From: an uncultured Pirellula sp.
GTDB lineage: Bacteria > Planctomycetota > Planctomycetia > Pirellulales > Pirellulaceae
Length of the DNA stretch: 64,000 nucleotides
Direction: 5' to 3'
Assembly: GCA_903858115.1 (NCBI GenBank)
Contig: CAIOHR010000433.1
Coordinates: 99,397 to 163,396 of the forward strand
Under the pieces are notes generated by a model, which was given only the letters and a program-made list of their open reading frames with translations, did not search any database and was not told where the DNA came from. Each line of letters starts with the position of its first letter. Positions within the stretch are counted from its first letter, which is position 1. Of the stretch, positions 24,330-32,102 are shown piece by piece. The translations under genes were made by a program, and so were the position numbers.

Positions 24330-25826
24330 TCAATTGCTGAGTCCAGCAGCTTCGGTGATCCTGTCAAATGCGGCTCGAAACGTCGTGTAGTTGATCACCT
24401 GCGTCACGGCTCGAGGACCTGCAACACGAATCGCGTCGTCAACTTGTGCATCCGTCAAAACGATGGGTGAAGCAGCTAAGTTTTTCGCAACGATCAAGAG
24501 CAGGCGATCTCGCTCTGCAAGATGTGCCGACGATTGGCTTAGGTCGCCGTCTAAAGCTTGAACTGTACTTTTAGAGACTTTTGCTTTCTCAATATCCTCA
24601 TCGGCGAGTCGTATTGCGTACCATGCTCGATCTTGCCTTGCGACCACCCAATCCAACATCGCTTGCAGTGGAATGGATAGTTCATCATGCGAACGCGTAA
24701 ATTCGATCCCATCGACAAACCGTTTACCAGCCACAGGAAAGTTTGCCAACAAACGATGCCATTGCATGGGCCGGCTACCCTTCAACGATGTTCCCAATAC
24801 ATCGCGAGTGACGGCATCGCTTGCGAGTGGCAATCTCGGTTTGCGTGCATCAACTTGGGCCAGTCTTTTGGCTAGTTCCTCTCCCATTTCCAGGGGAGGT
24901 CGATTGCATGCAGTCGGAGAATTGGTTCGAAGCGAAAGGTTCTCTGTATCGAGCACCGCGACGGTCGATACTCTTTCTACAAACTTCATGGAGGTCGGAG
25001 TCAGATAGGAGTGTTCTTCGCTGCTAGTCGAATCGGCAGGCTTTGATCGGCCAAAGTTTCCTCCGTTCGTCGATTGCGGAACACCTGTTCCTTCCTTCCA
25101 TCGATTGATCGCATTGTTGCCGGCAATAGAACCTATCATCTCTAGGATTTGTAAATCTGAGAAATGCTCCTTGCATGCATCAATGTCAGCACTCGTTAAC
25201 AAGTGAGGCTCATTTGTCAACCTTTTGGCTAACGCAAAGGCTACTTGTTCTTTCACGTCGAAGGCTCCCCAATCGCTATCGAGGGCTGCAATCGCGTCTT
25301 CGGACATGCCGGCTGCGAGGAGTTTCGACTCTTGGTGCCCAAGGCAGTATTGGCAGTTGTTCGCGCGGGCTGCGATCCAAAACAAACGAACCTTGAACGC
25401 ATAATCGAGCGTTAGCGCCGGGTCTGGTGGCAAGCTCGTTGCCGAACTGCGAGCGCCACTACTACCGCTGAAGCCGCTGTAGCTTCCGGTCGTTGTATCC
25501 ATCAAGTAGATGCGCCGAAGTCGGCCTTCGTAGCCGTAAGTCCGAGGATCTTCGAGCTCCAGCTTCTTCTCGTCTTCCGATTGCTGCGGAAGCGGAATTC
25601 TTGGCGTACGTTGCTTCAAGTCTTCGAGGTACTGCTTCATCGCATCTCGAGTCGCGGGAGTATATCGAGGCTGGTTCGGTAGATTTTTCATCACCAAAGA
25701 AGCGTTGTTGGTTGGAGTCGTGTTGTCTTGAGAAAACGCTAAGTCTGAAGCTAGTTCACCCAAAATCATCGTGAAAGAAACGGTGATAGCGACTCGCAGT
25801 CGATTGCGATTTTGTGTTGTCTTCAT
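24330..25826 (-). CDS. Secreted protein with AhpD/carboxymuconolactone decarboxylase-like domain(s)
   Basis: A 498-residue protein with an N-terminal signal segment (about 10-32). The central part contains the AhpD-type redox motif NCQYCLGHQ (Cys158, Cys161, His164) in a helical setting (ARANNCQYCLGHQESKLLAA), as in the carboxymuconolactone decarboxylase/AhpD superfamily, whose members reduce peroxides or open lactones. The C-terminal half looks like a second copy of the fold (WYAIRLADEDIEKAK at the equivalent place) but lacks the cysteines, so only one site could be redox-active. It is the third gene of a minus-strand run with a DUF1559 gene and a lipoprotein. The 59-base gap after the lipoprotein gene allows co-transcription. 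Substrate unknown. Confidence 0.8.
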   Translation of the reverse strand: MKTTQNRNRLRVAITVSFTMILGELASDLAFSQDNTTPTNNASLVMKNLPNQPRYTPATRDAMKQYLEDLKQRTPRIPLPQQSEDEKKLELEDPRTYGYEGRLRRIYLMDTTTGSYSGFSGSSGARSSATSLPPDPALTLDYAFKVRLFWIAARANNCQYCLGHQESKLLAAGMSEDAIAALDSDWGAFDVKEQVAFALAKRLTNEPHLLTSADIDACKEHFSDLQILEMIGSIAGNNAINRWKEGTGVPQSTNGGNFGRSKPADSTSSEEHSYLTPTSMKFVERVSTVAVLDTENLSLRTNSPTACNRPPLEMGEELAKRLAQVDARKPRLPLASDAVTRDVLGTSLKGSRPMQWHRLLANFPVAGKRFVDGIEFTRSHDELSIPLQAMLDWVVARQDRAWYAIRLADEDIEKAKVSKSTVQALDGDLSQSSAHLAERDRLLLIVAKNLAASPIVLTDAQVDDAIRVAGPRAVTQVINYTTFRAAFDRITEAAGLSN

Positions 25827-25885
25827 GATTGGTTCCGAATGAATGGTAGGATTGTCGCGAACTGCAATTGTGCAGTTTGGCTTGT

Positions 25886-26302
25886 TCAGCCGTCTTCGCG
25901 TGAGATTGTTAGGGCAGGTACCGTTGTTACGAGATACCAGATTTTTCGTTGCCCCTCTTTTCCTTGCGAGCTCTTGTATTTCAGGTCCACTTGCAAACGT
26001 ATGTTCGTGCCGCTTTTCTCGGGGCCAGCTACGATTCGGAAATCGCTTAAGACGCTACCTTTTCGCCAAAGATCTTCGGTCACAAAGATGGGCTTCGAAC
26101 GCTTTCGCATGTCTTCAAGACTCGCTCCGCTCTTCCACTGATCAAAGGTCTCTCGTAGCAATCGTTCGGCCTCTTTTTCATCGGAAACAGGGACCGCTGC
26201 AGGGCCGCATCCAGTTGATAACACGACGAGCGAAACGAGAAATGCGAATATGCTTAGCCAAGATCGATGTGAGTGGCTTTGAACTGCAATGATTCGATTC
26301 AT
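25886..26302 (-). CDS. Small predicted lipoprotein
   Basis: A 138-residue protein with an N-terminal hydrophobic segment ending in the lipobox LSTGC (about residue 32), so it is probably lipid-anchored in the envelope. The mature part is charged (EKEAERLLRETFDQWKSG) and ends with a beta-rich half (NIRLQVDLKYKSS, KIWYLVTT). No domain is recognised. It starts two bases after the stop of the DUF1559 gene, and this DUF1559-then-lipoprotein order recurs in planctomycetes to my knowledge, suggesting a functional pair. Confidence 0.8.
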   Translation of the reverse strand: MNRIIAVQSHSHRSWLSIFAFLVSLVVLSTGCGPAAVPVSDEKEAERLLRETFDQWKSGASLEDMRKRSKPIFVTEDLWRKGSVLSDFRIVAGPEKSGTNIRLQVDLKYKSSQGKEGQRKIWYLVTTVPALTISREDG

Positions 26303-26304
26303 AG

Positions 26305-27285
26305 CTAATCCCCAAGACTATTGATGACTTCCGATCCATTGCGAGAGCCGAATGCTCTCCATGTCGGAAGATCGATATTCTGTGCAATGAATGACACGGA
26401 GCCATCGCATCGTGCAACTTGAACACCACCTGTGTGATAACTTTTTGCGGTGGTTGAAATTCGACCTGGGGGAAACATGCACGATCGCGATTGCGGAGGA
26501 GCTACGTGAAAGTAGATCGAAGTGGAATGGTAAGGCTGCAACCAAGGTGCTCCCACATTACTGACTCTTTGGAACTGCAAATCGTTGGGATTGATTGCAT
26601 TGCAGTCGCGTACTGCATCATCTAGGGTTGCAGGAAACGTCTGCGGCCAGAACGTATCCATTCGGCTTGAGACGGCATTGCTGAAGTCACCTTTGCCATG
26701 TTCACTGAAAGCGGCGGTATTCGATAGTCCATCTCCGATTTCGCCAAAGCGAAGATATTGCGACGGAGTGAACGGACCGTTTGGGGTGGGTTGCCCAAAG
26801 TTCGGATCACTTGAGGCAACGGGAGGCAGCCCGTTTAAAAAGCCCGATCCTTGGTTGCTTCGATAATTGATGCCGGCCCAATTATTCGGAATACTAGTCA
26901 CTGGATCCGAGGGGCAGAGCAAGGTAGCGATCGTGGAATTGCGGGCTGTCGTGTTGTTGACGTGGTCCCAGCCAACTTGAAAGTCGATAGTCGACATCAA
27001 GTTTCCTTGTTCGACATAGGGTAGCAGTTGGGCAAAAACCGAGAGTCCCGATCCGGAAGGTGTTCTGGCGGAGGGCAGTCGTTTGTTTGCGGATTCGTAG
27101 TTGTGCGTTGCTAGGGCAATTTGCTTTAGATTGTTGCTGCATTGCATGCGACGAGCCGCTTCTCGTGCCGCTTGGACTGCCGGCAGAAGCAAGCTAACAA
27201 GGATTCCAATGATGGCGATGACCACCAGCAATTCGACAAGCGTGAAAGCTCGGCTTACGTTTCGATGAAAGGATGAGCTCAACAT
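26305..27285 (-). CDS. DUF1559 pseudopilin-like protein
   Basis: A 326-residue DUF1559 protein. The N-terminus RAFTLVELLVVIAIIGILVS followed by LLPAVQAAREAARRMQCSNN gives the prepilin-type hydrophobic helix, and the C-terminus carries SYHTGGVQVARCDGSVSFI and LPTWRAFGSRNG. It resembles the plus-strand DUF1559 protein at 23.3 kb in both ends but differs in the middle, so they are paralogues. It is the first gene of an operon with the small lipoprotein and the AhpD-like protein. A 14-bp perfect inverted repeat lies 65 bases upstream of its start and may regulate it. Confidence 0.93.
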   Translation of the reverse strand: MLSSSFHRNVSRAFTLVELLVVIAIIGILVSLLLPAVQAAREAARRMQCSNNLKQIALATHNYESANKRLPSARTPSGSGLSVFAQLLPYVEQGNLMSTIDFQVGWDHVNNTTARNSTIATLLCPSDPVTSIPNNWAGINYRSNQGSGFLNGLPPVASSDPNFGQPTPNGPFTPSQYLRFGEIGDGLSNTAAFSEHGKGDFSNAVSSRMDTFWPQTFPATLDDAVRDCNAINPNDLQFQRVSNVGAPWLQPYHSTSIYFHVAPPQSRSCMFPPGRISTTAKSYHTGGVQVARCDGSVSFIAQNIDLPTWRAFGSRNGSEVINSLGD

Positions 27286-27350
27286 AGGATTACCGCTTCA
27301 AGTATATGGATTGCAAATAATAAAGTTCTGATGCCAACCAAGAGACAGTT

Positions 27351-27389
27351 TTCAACGTTGGCACACCATTTTGGGGTGCCAACGTTGAA
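27351..27389. promoter_or_regulatory. Perfect 14-bp inverted repeat upstream of the DUF1559 operon
   Basis: TTCAACGTTGGCAC (27351-27364) pairs exactly with GTGCCAACGTTGAA (27376-27389) around a short loop. It lies 65 bases upstream of the DUF1559 start and 125 bases beyond the previous minus-strand gene. No T-tract follows on either strand, so an operator or leader hairpin is as likely as a terminator. Confidence 0.5.
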
Positions 27390-27514
27390 CACAGGAATGT
27401 TTGCCGCTATTTGCGACTCATACAGAACGTGAGATCACCTAAGAAGAGTACATGCGTACATCGCTGACATTCGTCAGGGAGCCTGACCAATGTGCACGTA
27501 GGGATCTCGCGAGA

Positions 27515-27943
27515 TCAAGAGGCCCGCGGAGGGGGCAATGTGATTTCAAGAAATGGCTGAAGAGGTTTTGTCGAGTCGGTCGCGCAATGACCCACGGATC
27601 GCTCCAACTCGATCTCAATTCTAGACGAGCATTCCGAATGGATACTCGGCTGAGGCAGAATGATCCTTAACGGCTGCAGAGGAGATATTGGAGAACCGTT
27701 GCAGCGACCACTTTGGCAAGTTGAGGTGGGTTCGTCTGTGTGCTCCTTCTTTCTGTTCTCCAATGCCTGACGGAGGATTGCTTCATCGCGAGCAAGATCC
27801 GATCGATTTGTGGCGTTGGCACCAGGATGATGGAGATAATCACCGCAGCTCGCATGCACCTCGCATTGAGACATAAACCAAATCGCTATCCCTAGGGCAG
27901 CTAGATGCCGAAAGAGCTTGGGGATTTGGGAAGAGGCGGACAC
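27515..27943 (-). CDS. Small secreted protein, planctomycete-type, unknown function
   Basis: About 142 residues if the GTG at 27943 is used. A signal-like stretch (LFRHLAALGIAIWFMSQ) ends near VHA, followed by SCGDYLHHPGANA and later TCQSGRCNGSPISPLQP. I recall similar secreted proteins with a CGDYL start and a CxxxxCNG-type motif in planctomycetes, but give no function. The frame is open upstream to an ATG at 28099, but that codon lies inside the terminator hairpin of the sigma factor gene, so it is an improbable start. The C-terminal end is Pro/Arg-rich. Confidence 0.55.
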   Translation of the reverse strand: MSASSQIPKLFRHLAALGIAIWFMSQCEVHASCGDYLHHPGANATNRSDLARDEAILRQALENRKKEHTDEPTSTCQSGRCNGSPISPLQPLRIILPQPSIHSECSSRIEIELERSVGHCATDSTKPLQPFLEITLPPPRAS

Positions 27944-28083
27944 GGGGATTTTCTGAAAGACTGAAAAAGCCTGAAATCTGAGAAGAACTGTGAAATGATA
28001 GTCTTCTCGCACTAATTCGGCAAGCTTATTTCTCCTTATCGCCGAGGAATGGCTCCTAACCCACCAAAAGGACCATAAAAATG

Positions 28084-28114
28084 CGAAAAGCCGTATCATC
28101 GATGCGGCTTTTCG
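28084..28114 (-). terminator. Rho-independent-like terminator of the flagellar sigma factor gene
   Basis: On the minus strand CGAAAAGCCG and CGGCTTTTCG form a 10-bp stem around an 11-base loop, followed by CATTTTTA. It sits 44 bases after the sigma factor stop. The A-rich/T-rich ends and position fit an intrinsic terminator. Confidence 0.75.
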
Positions 28115-28157
28115 GATGGTTTGGTTTCTTGGAGCCTGACCGGCTTTGTAATGGCGA

Positions 28158-28940
28158 TTAACCCATTTCGCTGCGTCGACGGCCGAGCTGTTCTTGGAGG
28201 CGTTGGACGATGCTGGTGTGCATTTGGCTGACGCGGCTTTCGCTCAGATCGAGTGTTGCGCCGATTTCCTTCATCGTAAGTTCCTCGTAGTAATAGAGGA
28301 TGATGATAAGCCGTTCGTTTCGATTCAACCCTTTGGTAACCAATCGCATCAAGTCGCTTTTTCCGATGCGGCGGGTTGGGTCTTCGCTCCGTTTATCTTC
28401 GAGGACGTCGATCTCACGAACGTCTTTGTAGCTGTCTGTCTCGTACCATTTCTTGTTGAGGGAGACGGTGCCAACGGCCGCCGCATCACTCTTCATTTTT
28501 TCGAGCTCATCGATTGTGATGCCCATGTATCCGGAGAGCTCGTGGTTGGTCGGGGTACGACCGTATTTGGCTTCGAGCAGCTTCGTTGCTTCGTTCAGTT
28601 TACTAGCTTTGCTGCGAACTAAACGTGGCACCCAGTCCATAGTGCGAAGCTCATCGAGCATGGCACCTCGGATTCGGGGTACGCAATAAGTTTCAAATTT
28701 GACGCCGCGCTCCATGTCAAACGCATCGATCGCATCCATCAAACCGAAGATGCCGGCACTGATAAGATCGTCGAGTTCCACGCCTTCTGGCAGTTTGGCG
28801 CGAAGTCTCTCGCCATTGAACTTAACCAAAGGCATGTAGCGTTCGATGAGAATATTTCTCAAATCTACGTTGCTAATGTCCGCTTTGAATCTGTTCCAGA
28901 CATCTGCAATGTCGATATTCGATGCTACAGTGGTCGCCAT
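28158..28940 (-). CDS. fliA: RNA polymerase sigma factor of the FliA/WhiG (sigma-28) type
   Basis: A 260-residue sigma-70 family protein. Region 2 is clear (ERYMPLVKFNGERL, LISAGIFGLMDAIDAFD, and VKFETYCVPRIRGAMLDELR, the RIRGA signature of FliA/WhiG sigmas), region 3 follows (YGRTPTNHELSGYMGIT), and region 4 has LNRNERLIIILYYYEELTMK with the helix-turn-helix IGATLDLSESRVSQMHTSI. Region 1 is absent, as expected. Such factors direct late flagellar and chemotaxis genes. It stands apart from the flgI/flgJ genes (51 kb) and the cheA block (5 kb) in this window. The gene symbol is by family; WhiG-like naming is possible. Confidence 0.93.
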   Translation of the reverse strand: MATTVASNIDIADVWNRFKADISNVDLRNILIERYMPLVKFNGERLRAKLPEGVELDDLISAGIFGLMDAIDAFDMERGVKFETYCVPRIRGAMLDELRTMDWVPRLVRSKASKLNEATKLLEAKYGRTPTNHELSGYMGITIDELEKMKSDAAAVGTVSLNKKWYETDSYKDVREIDVLEDKRSEDPTRRIGKSDLMRLVTKGLNRNERLIIILYYYEELTMKEIGATLDLSESRVSQMHTSIVQRLQEQLGRRRSEMG

Positions 28941-29167
28941 CCGATCCTCCGTGATTGCTATGGCAAGGTAATCGAAACACCGTGGGCCGGCATTTCGTGA
29001 ATATTCAAGACCCGAAAACTACCCTGTGGTAGCGAACCTCAATTGCATCCTGCAAATCAAGTTCCAGGTCACCGTGACGTCGTTCGATTTCGTTGGCGTC
29101 TTGCGGTGGAGGACTCTACCGAGTTGCCTTGGTAAGTTCTACATCAGTTAAGAAAAGAAATAGCTAC

Positions 29168-29461
29168 CTATTTCACTACCTTCACTGAATCCCCTATCCC
29201 ACCAATGATGGCAGGATCTGCATTTACGCTACTATTCTTCTGACGGAACCGCTCCACCTTTGCTCGAAAATTCATCTCGACGCTATGCCGGATGGCTTGA
29301 TCTGCCGAATGCCCCACAACCCATCCAAGGAGGGCGAAAGGAAAAAGCAATGTCAAACCTCGAACCAACGTAGAATCCGGAGATTGATTGGTCATCAGCC
29401 CATGAATGATGCAACCCGCGAGTGCTAAGCACCCGAGACACGCAGCATAGGACCGCCCCAT
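29168..29461 (-). CDS. Small membrane protein of unknown function
   Basis: About 97 residues starting MGRSYAACLG, preceded by a strong GGAGG ribosome binding site five bases upstream, which decides this ATG over one four codons earlier. Two hydrophobic segments (about 5-22 and 35-55) are followed by a charged helix, NFRAKVERFRQKN, and a Gly/Val-rich end. No family is recognised. It lies upstream of the flagellar sigma factor on the same strand, with a 227-base gap, and may be linked to motility; that is context only. Confidence 0.7.
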   Translation of the reverse strand: MGRSYAACLGCLALAGCIIHGLMTNQSPDSTLVRGLTLLFPFALLGWVVGHSADQAIRHSVEMNFRAKVERFRQKNSSVNADPAIIGGIGDSVKVVK

Positions 29462-29666
29462 TTCAACCTCCAAAGCAAAGCCTGAGCAATTTCCCGATGT
29501 GACTGGACGTAAACCTCATCGAGACACTTGACCCGTAAAATACTCTATCGGTTCCTAATAGGCCGGATCTTCAACCCGTTGCAGAAAAATTCAAGATTCG
29601 GTCGAATGGCTGTCAGCAATTCTTTACTCACCTACTCATCCCTCTTCTGGAGGAGTTCGAAAACTA

Positions 29667-30038
29667 ATGGTCAAGCATTCTCCCAAATTCCTAGCCATCG
29701 TGGAAAGTGTTCGTTCGACGGTTCGCGAGTGCTCCGTTCAGGATCTCAAACAAAAACAAGAGGCAGGCCACTCGTTTCATTTGTTGGATGTTCGCGAAGA
29801 GAGCGAATTCGCTGCTGGACACCTACCGGGCGCGGTACACCTGGGAAAAGGAGTCATCGAACGAGATATCGAGTCGGTGATTCCTGATTCCGATGCTGAA
29901 ATCTATTTGTATTGCGGTGGTGGTTACCGTTCTGCCCTTAGCGCAGATAGCTTGCAAAAGATGGGATACACCCGCGTCACCAGCGTCGACGGCGGTTGGC
30001 GTGCATGGAACGAATCTGGATATCCAACGACAAAATAA
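29667..30038 (+). CDS. Rhodanese-like sulfurtransferase domain protein
   Basis: A 123-residue single rhodanese domain. The family hallmarks are LLDVREESEFAAGHLPGAVH near 39-58 and the active-site loop YCGGGYRSA with catalytic Cys83 in a C-x4-R arrangement, followed by VDGGWRAWNESGYP at the end. Rhodaneses carry persulfide sulfur; the cellular acceptor cannot be told. No signal peptide is visible, so it is cytoplasmic. It lies 18 bases before ispE on the same strand and probably shares its transcript. Confidence 0.92.
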   Translation: MVKHSPKFLAIVESVRSTVRECSVQDLKQKQEAGHSFHLLDVREESEFAAGHLPGAVHLGKGVIERDIESVIPDSDAEIYLYCGGGYRSALSADSLQKMGYTRVTSVDGGWRAWNESGYPTTK

Positions 30039-30056
30039 CGGATTGGGTTCGCAGAA

Positions 30057-31049
30057 ATGTTGCTTGAGAAGATCAATGGCGGTTTTGTGGCAACCGTCCC
30101 TTGCAAACTGAACCTTTACTTAAAAGTCCTGGGGAAACGGGAGGACGGCTATCACGAGCTGGACACGATCATGGTCGCTGTGTCACTTTGCGATCGTTTG
30201 GTAATGCTACCGAACCAAAGTGGCAGGTGGAATCTTCAGGTTGAGTTTACCGACAATCGACCCTTGACTGCGACGGACTATGCGTGGGATGTCCCTTCGG
30301 ATAGCCGCAACTTGGTACTGCGATCGTTGCAGGCGTACGTCGAGACAATGGGGGTACGCAATGCGGGTGCCGATTTGATTCTTCATAAATCGATTCCTAG
30401 CATGGCTGGCCTGGGTGGGGGCAGTGCGGACGCGGCAGCCGCTTTGGTGCTAGCTCATTTGGCATGGTCAAAAGATACTTCCATTGCGGGAATTGCGAAC
30501 ATGGCGCGAGGATTAGGAAGCGACATCAATTTCTTTCTCGAATCGAATTCCAACGGTTACTGGGCAGCACGTTGTCGAGGTCGCGGAGAGAAGATCGAGC
30601 CTATTCCTGTTGCCTTACCCCATGCATCCTTTTTGCTCATTCATCCACCCGAGGGATGCGGAACGGCTGCCGTTTTTTCTAAGTATGTTTCGAATCTCGC
30701 GCATCCAAGCGGGCCGGAGGACATCTTATTGGGTTTAAAGACAAATAATCTGCACCTCGTGGGTCGAGGACTGCACAATGACCTCGAAGTTCCGGCAGAA
30801 CAGGTTACGGAATGGATTTTGCGTGCGAGAAAGTGGATTGATCGTTATGATCATCACGGTCAAGCCATGTCCGGTAGTGGTTCGGCACGTTTTTGCTTGT
30901 GCAAATCGCATGTTCAAGCCGAGACTATAGGGGCAGAAATACAGCGAGAGAGTTCCGTACGCGCCTATGCGGTGCAATTGTGGCAGCAGCCGTCGCTGGA
31001 GCAGCAATTGCTTGCGATTCGAGGAGGGCGAGTTTTAAGTCCTTCATGA
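30057..31049 (+). CDS. ispE: 4-diphosphocytidyl-2-C-methyl-D-erythritol kinase
   Basis: A 330-residue GHMP kinase that phosphorylates CDP-methylerythritol at the 2-hydroxyl in the non-mevalonate isoprenoid pathway (EC 2.7.1.148). The N-terminal signature is PCKLNLYLKVLGKREDGYHEL; the ATP-binding GHMP motif is PSMAGLGGGSADAAAAL; and the C-terminal AMSGSGSARFCL is the third conserved motif. Slightly longer than the usual 280-310 residues. In many bacteria ispE is followed by spoVG, and this order is kept here (SpoVG-like gene 28 bases downstream). Confidence 0.96.
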   Translation: MLLEKINGGFVATVPCKLNLYLKVLGKREDGYHELDTIMVAVSLCDRLVMLPNQSGRWNLQVEFTDNRPLTATDYAWDVPSDSRNLVLRSLQAYVETMGVRNAGADLILHKSIPSMAGLGGGSADAAAALVLAHLAWSKDTSIAGIANMARGLGSDINFFLESNSNGYWAARCRGRGEKIEPIPVALPHASFLLIHPPEGCGTAAVFSKYVSNLAHPSGPEDILLGLKTNNLHLVGRGLHNDLEVPAEQVTEWILRARKWIDRYDHHGQAMSGSGSARFCLCKSHVQAETIGAEIQRESSVRAYAVQLWQQPSLEQQLLAIRGGRVLSPS

Positions 31050-31077
31050 TGGATGGAAATCAACGGAGTGGTTGAAG

Positions 31078-31635
31078 ATGGAAATTACAGAAGTTCGAAT
31101 CAAATTGATGGAAGAGTCAGAAGACCGTCTGCGGGCATTCTGTTCCATAACCATCGATCAGTGCTTTGTCATCCGTGACCTGAAGATCATCGAGGGAAGC
31201 AACGGGCCGTTCGTAGCCATGCCGAGTCGTAAGATGTCCGCCCGATGCAGTCGATGTGGAAACAAAAACCATCTCCGCAGCCAATACTGCAACCAATGCG
31301 GTGGCAGGCTTCGAGGTCCACAGGATCTGCGCGATGTAGAGGGAGGAAACCCCAACAAACTATACGCGGATATTGCCCACCCCATTAATCAGCCTTGTAG
31401 AGACCTCATTCAGCACTCCGTCATTGGGGAGTACACCCTCGAGCTTGAGCGAGCAAAACTGCCAGGCTACAAATCTCGCTACGACGACGAATATACCGAA
31501 GTGTCTCCAGAAGAAAACGAATCGTTGCCGGGTTCCGGATCGGTTCCTAAGCCGCACATGCTCGATCCGAGGCCGCAACCCTCGAGGCGAACAGGCGAAC
31601 CACCGAATTTTGGCACTGGAATTTTTGACGGCTAA
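31078..31635 (+). CDS. spoVG: SpoVG-family protein with an internal zinc-ribbon insertion
   Basis: About 185 residues. Residues 1-53 match SpoVG (MEITEVRIKLMEESEDRLRA, then GPFVAMPSRKM) and the second half continues with the family's DIAHPINQPCRDLIQ helix. Between them, where canonical SpoVG has only a few residues, lie about 45 residues with a four-cysteine zinc ribbon (CSRCGN...CNQCG). The C-terminal 60 residues are acidic and Pro-rich. SpoVG is an RNA/DNA-binding regulator in other bacteria. The ATG at 31078 is preferred over TTG at 31072. It sits right after ispE, as in many genomes. Confidence 0.9.
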   Translation: MEITEVRIKLMEESEDRLRAFCSITIDQCFVIRDLKIIEGSNGPFVAMPSRKMSARCSRCGNKNHLRSQYCNQCGGRLRGPQDLRDVEGGNPNKLYADIAHPINQPCRDLIQHSVIGEYTLELERAKLPGYKSRYDDEYTEVSPEENESLPGSGSVPKPHMLDPRPQPSRRTGEPPNFGTGIFDG

Positions 31636-31647
31636 TAGCGTGTCTCC

Positions 31648-32085
31648 TTGGAATTCTACATCGCAATAGCTCACGTTGCTGTAACGTGGTATCTCGTTGG
31701 TCTCATTTGGGTGATTCAGCGAGTGCACTACCCGTTGATGCATTCAGTAGACGATGCTCGATTTGTCGAATTTGAACAATCACACACCGAACGGATTGGC
31801 CAGATCGTCGCGCCACCGATGCTAATGGAAGCTCTATCGCTGGCTGCTCTGTGTGCAGTTCAATCGGGTTGGGCAGAACGAGGGTGGCAATCCCTTGGTT
31901 GGCTTCTTTTGGTTATCATTTGGGGGAGCACGTTTTTCGTGCAAGTGCCGATTCACAACGCACTGGTAAGGGGGAAGGACGCCTCCCTGATTGATCGATT
32001 GGTACATACCAATTGGATACGAACCGTTGCATGGACGATGCGAGGTGCGATCGCACTGATTTACGTCCATTGTGCAATGTTCTAG
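31648..32085 (+). CDS. Four-helix membrane protein of unknown function
   Basis: A 145-residue protein with about four predicted membrane helices (AHVAVTWYLVGLIWVIQ, MEALSLAALCAVQ, LGWLLLVIIWGSTFFVQ and MRGAIALIYVHCAMF). Conserved-looking polar positions include HYPLM, FEQSHTERIG and HNALVRGKD. I cannot name its family. The start shown is TTG, 12 bases after the spoVG stop; no good ATG start exists upstream, so the start is uncertain. It is packed between spoVG and radC on the same strand and probably belongs to the same operon. Confidence 0.75.
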   Translation: MEFYIAIAHVAVTWYLVGLIWVIQRVHYPLMHSVDDARFVEFEQSHTERIGQIVAPPMLMEALSLAALCAVQSGWAERGWQSLGWLLLVIIWGSTFFVQVPIHNALVRGKDASLIDRLVHTNWIRTVAWTMRGAIALIYVHCAMF

Positions 32086-32102
32086 GTCAGGGTTAAGCGT
32101 CG

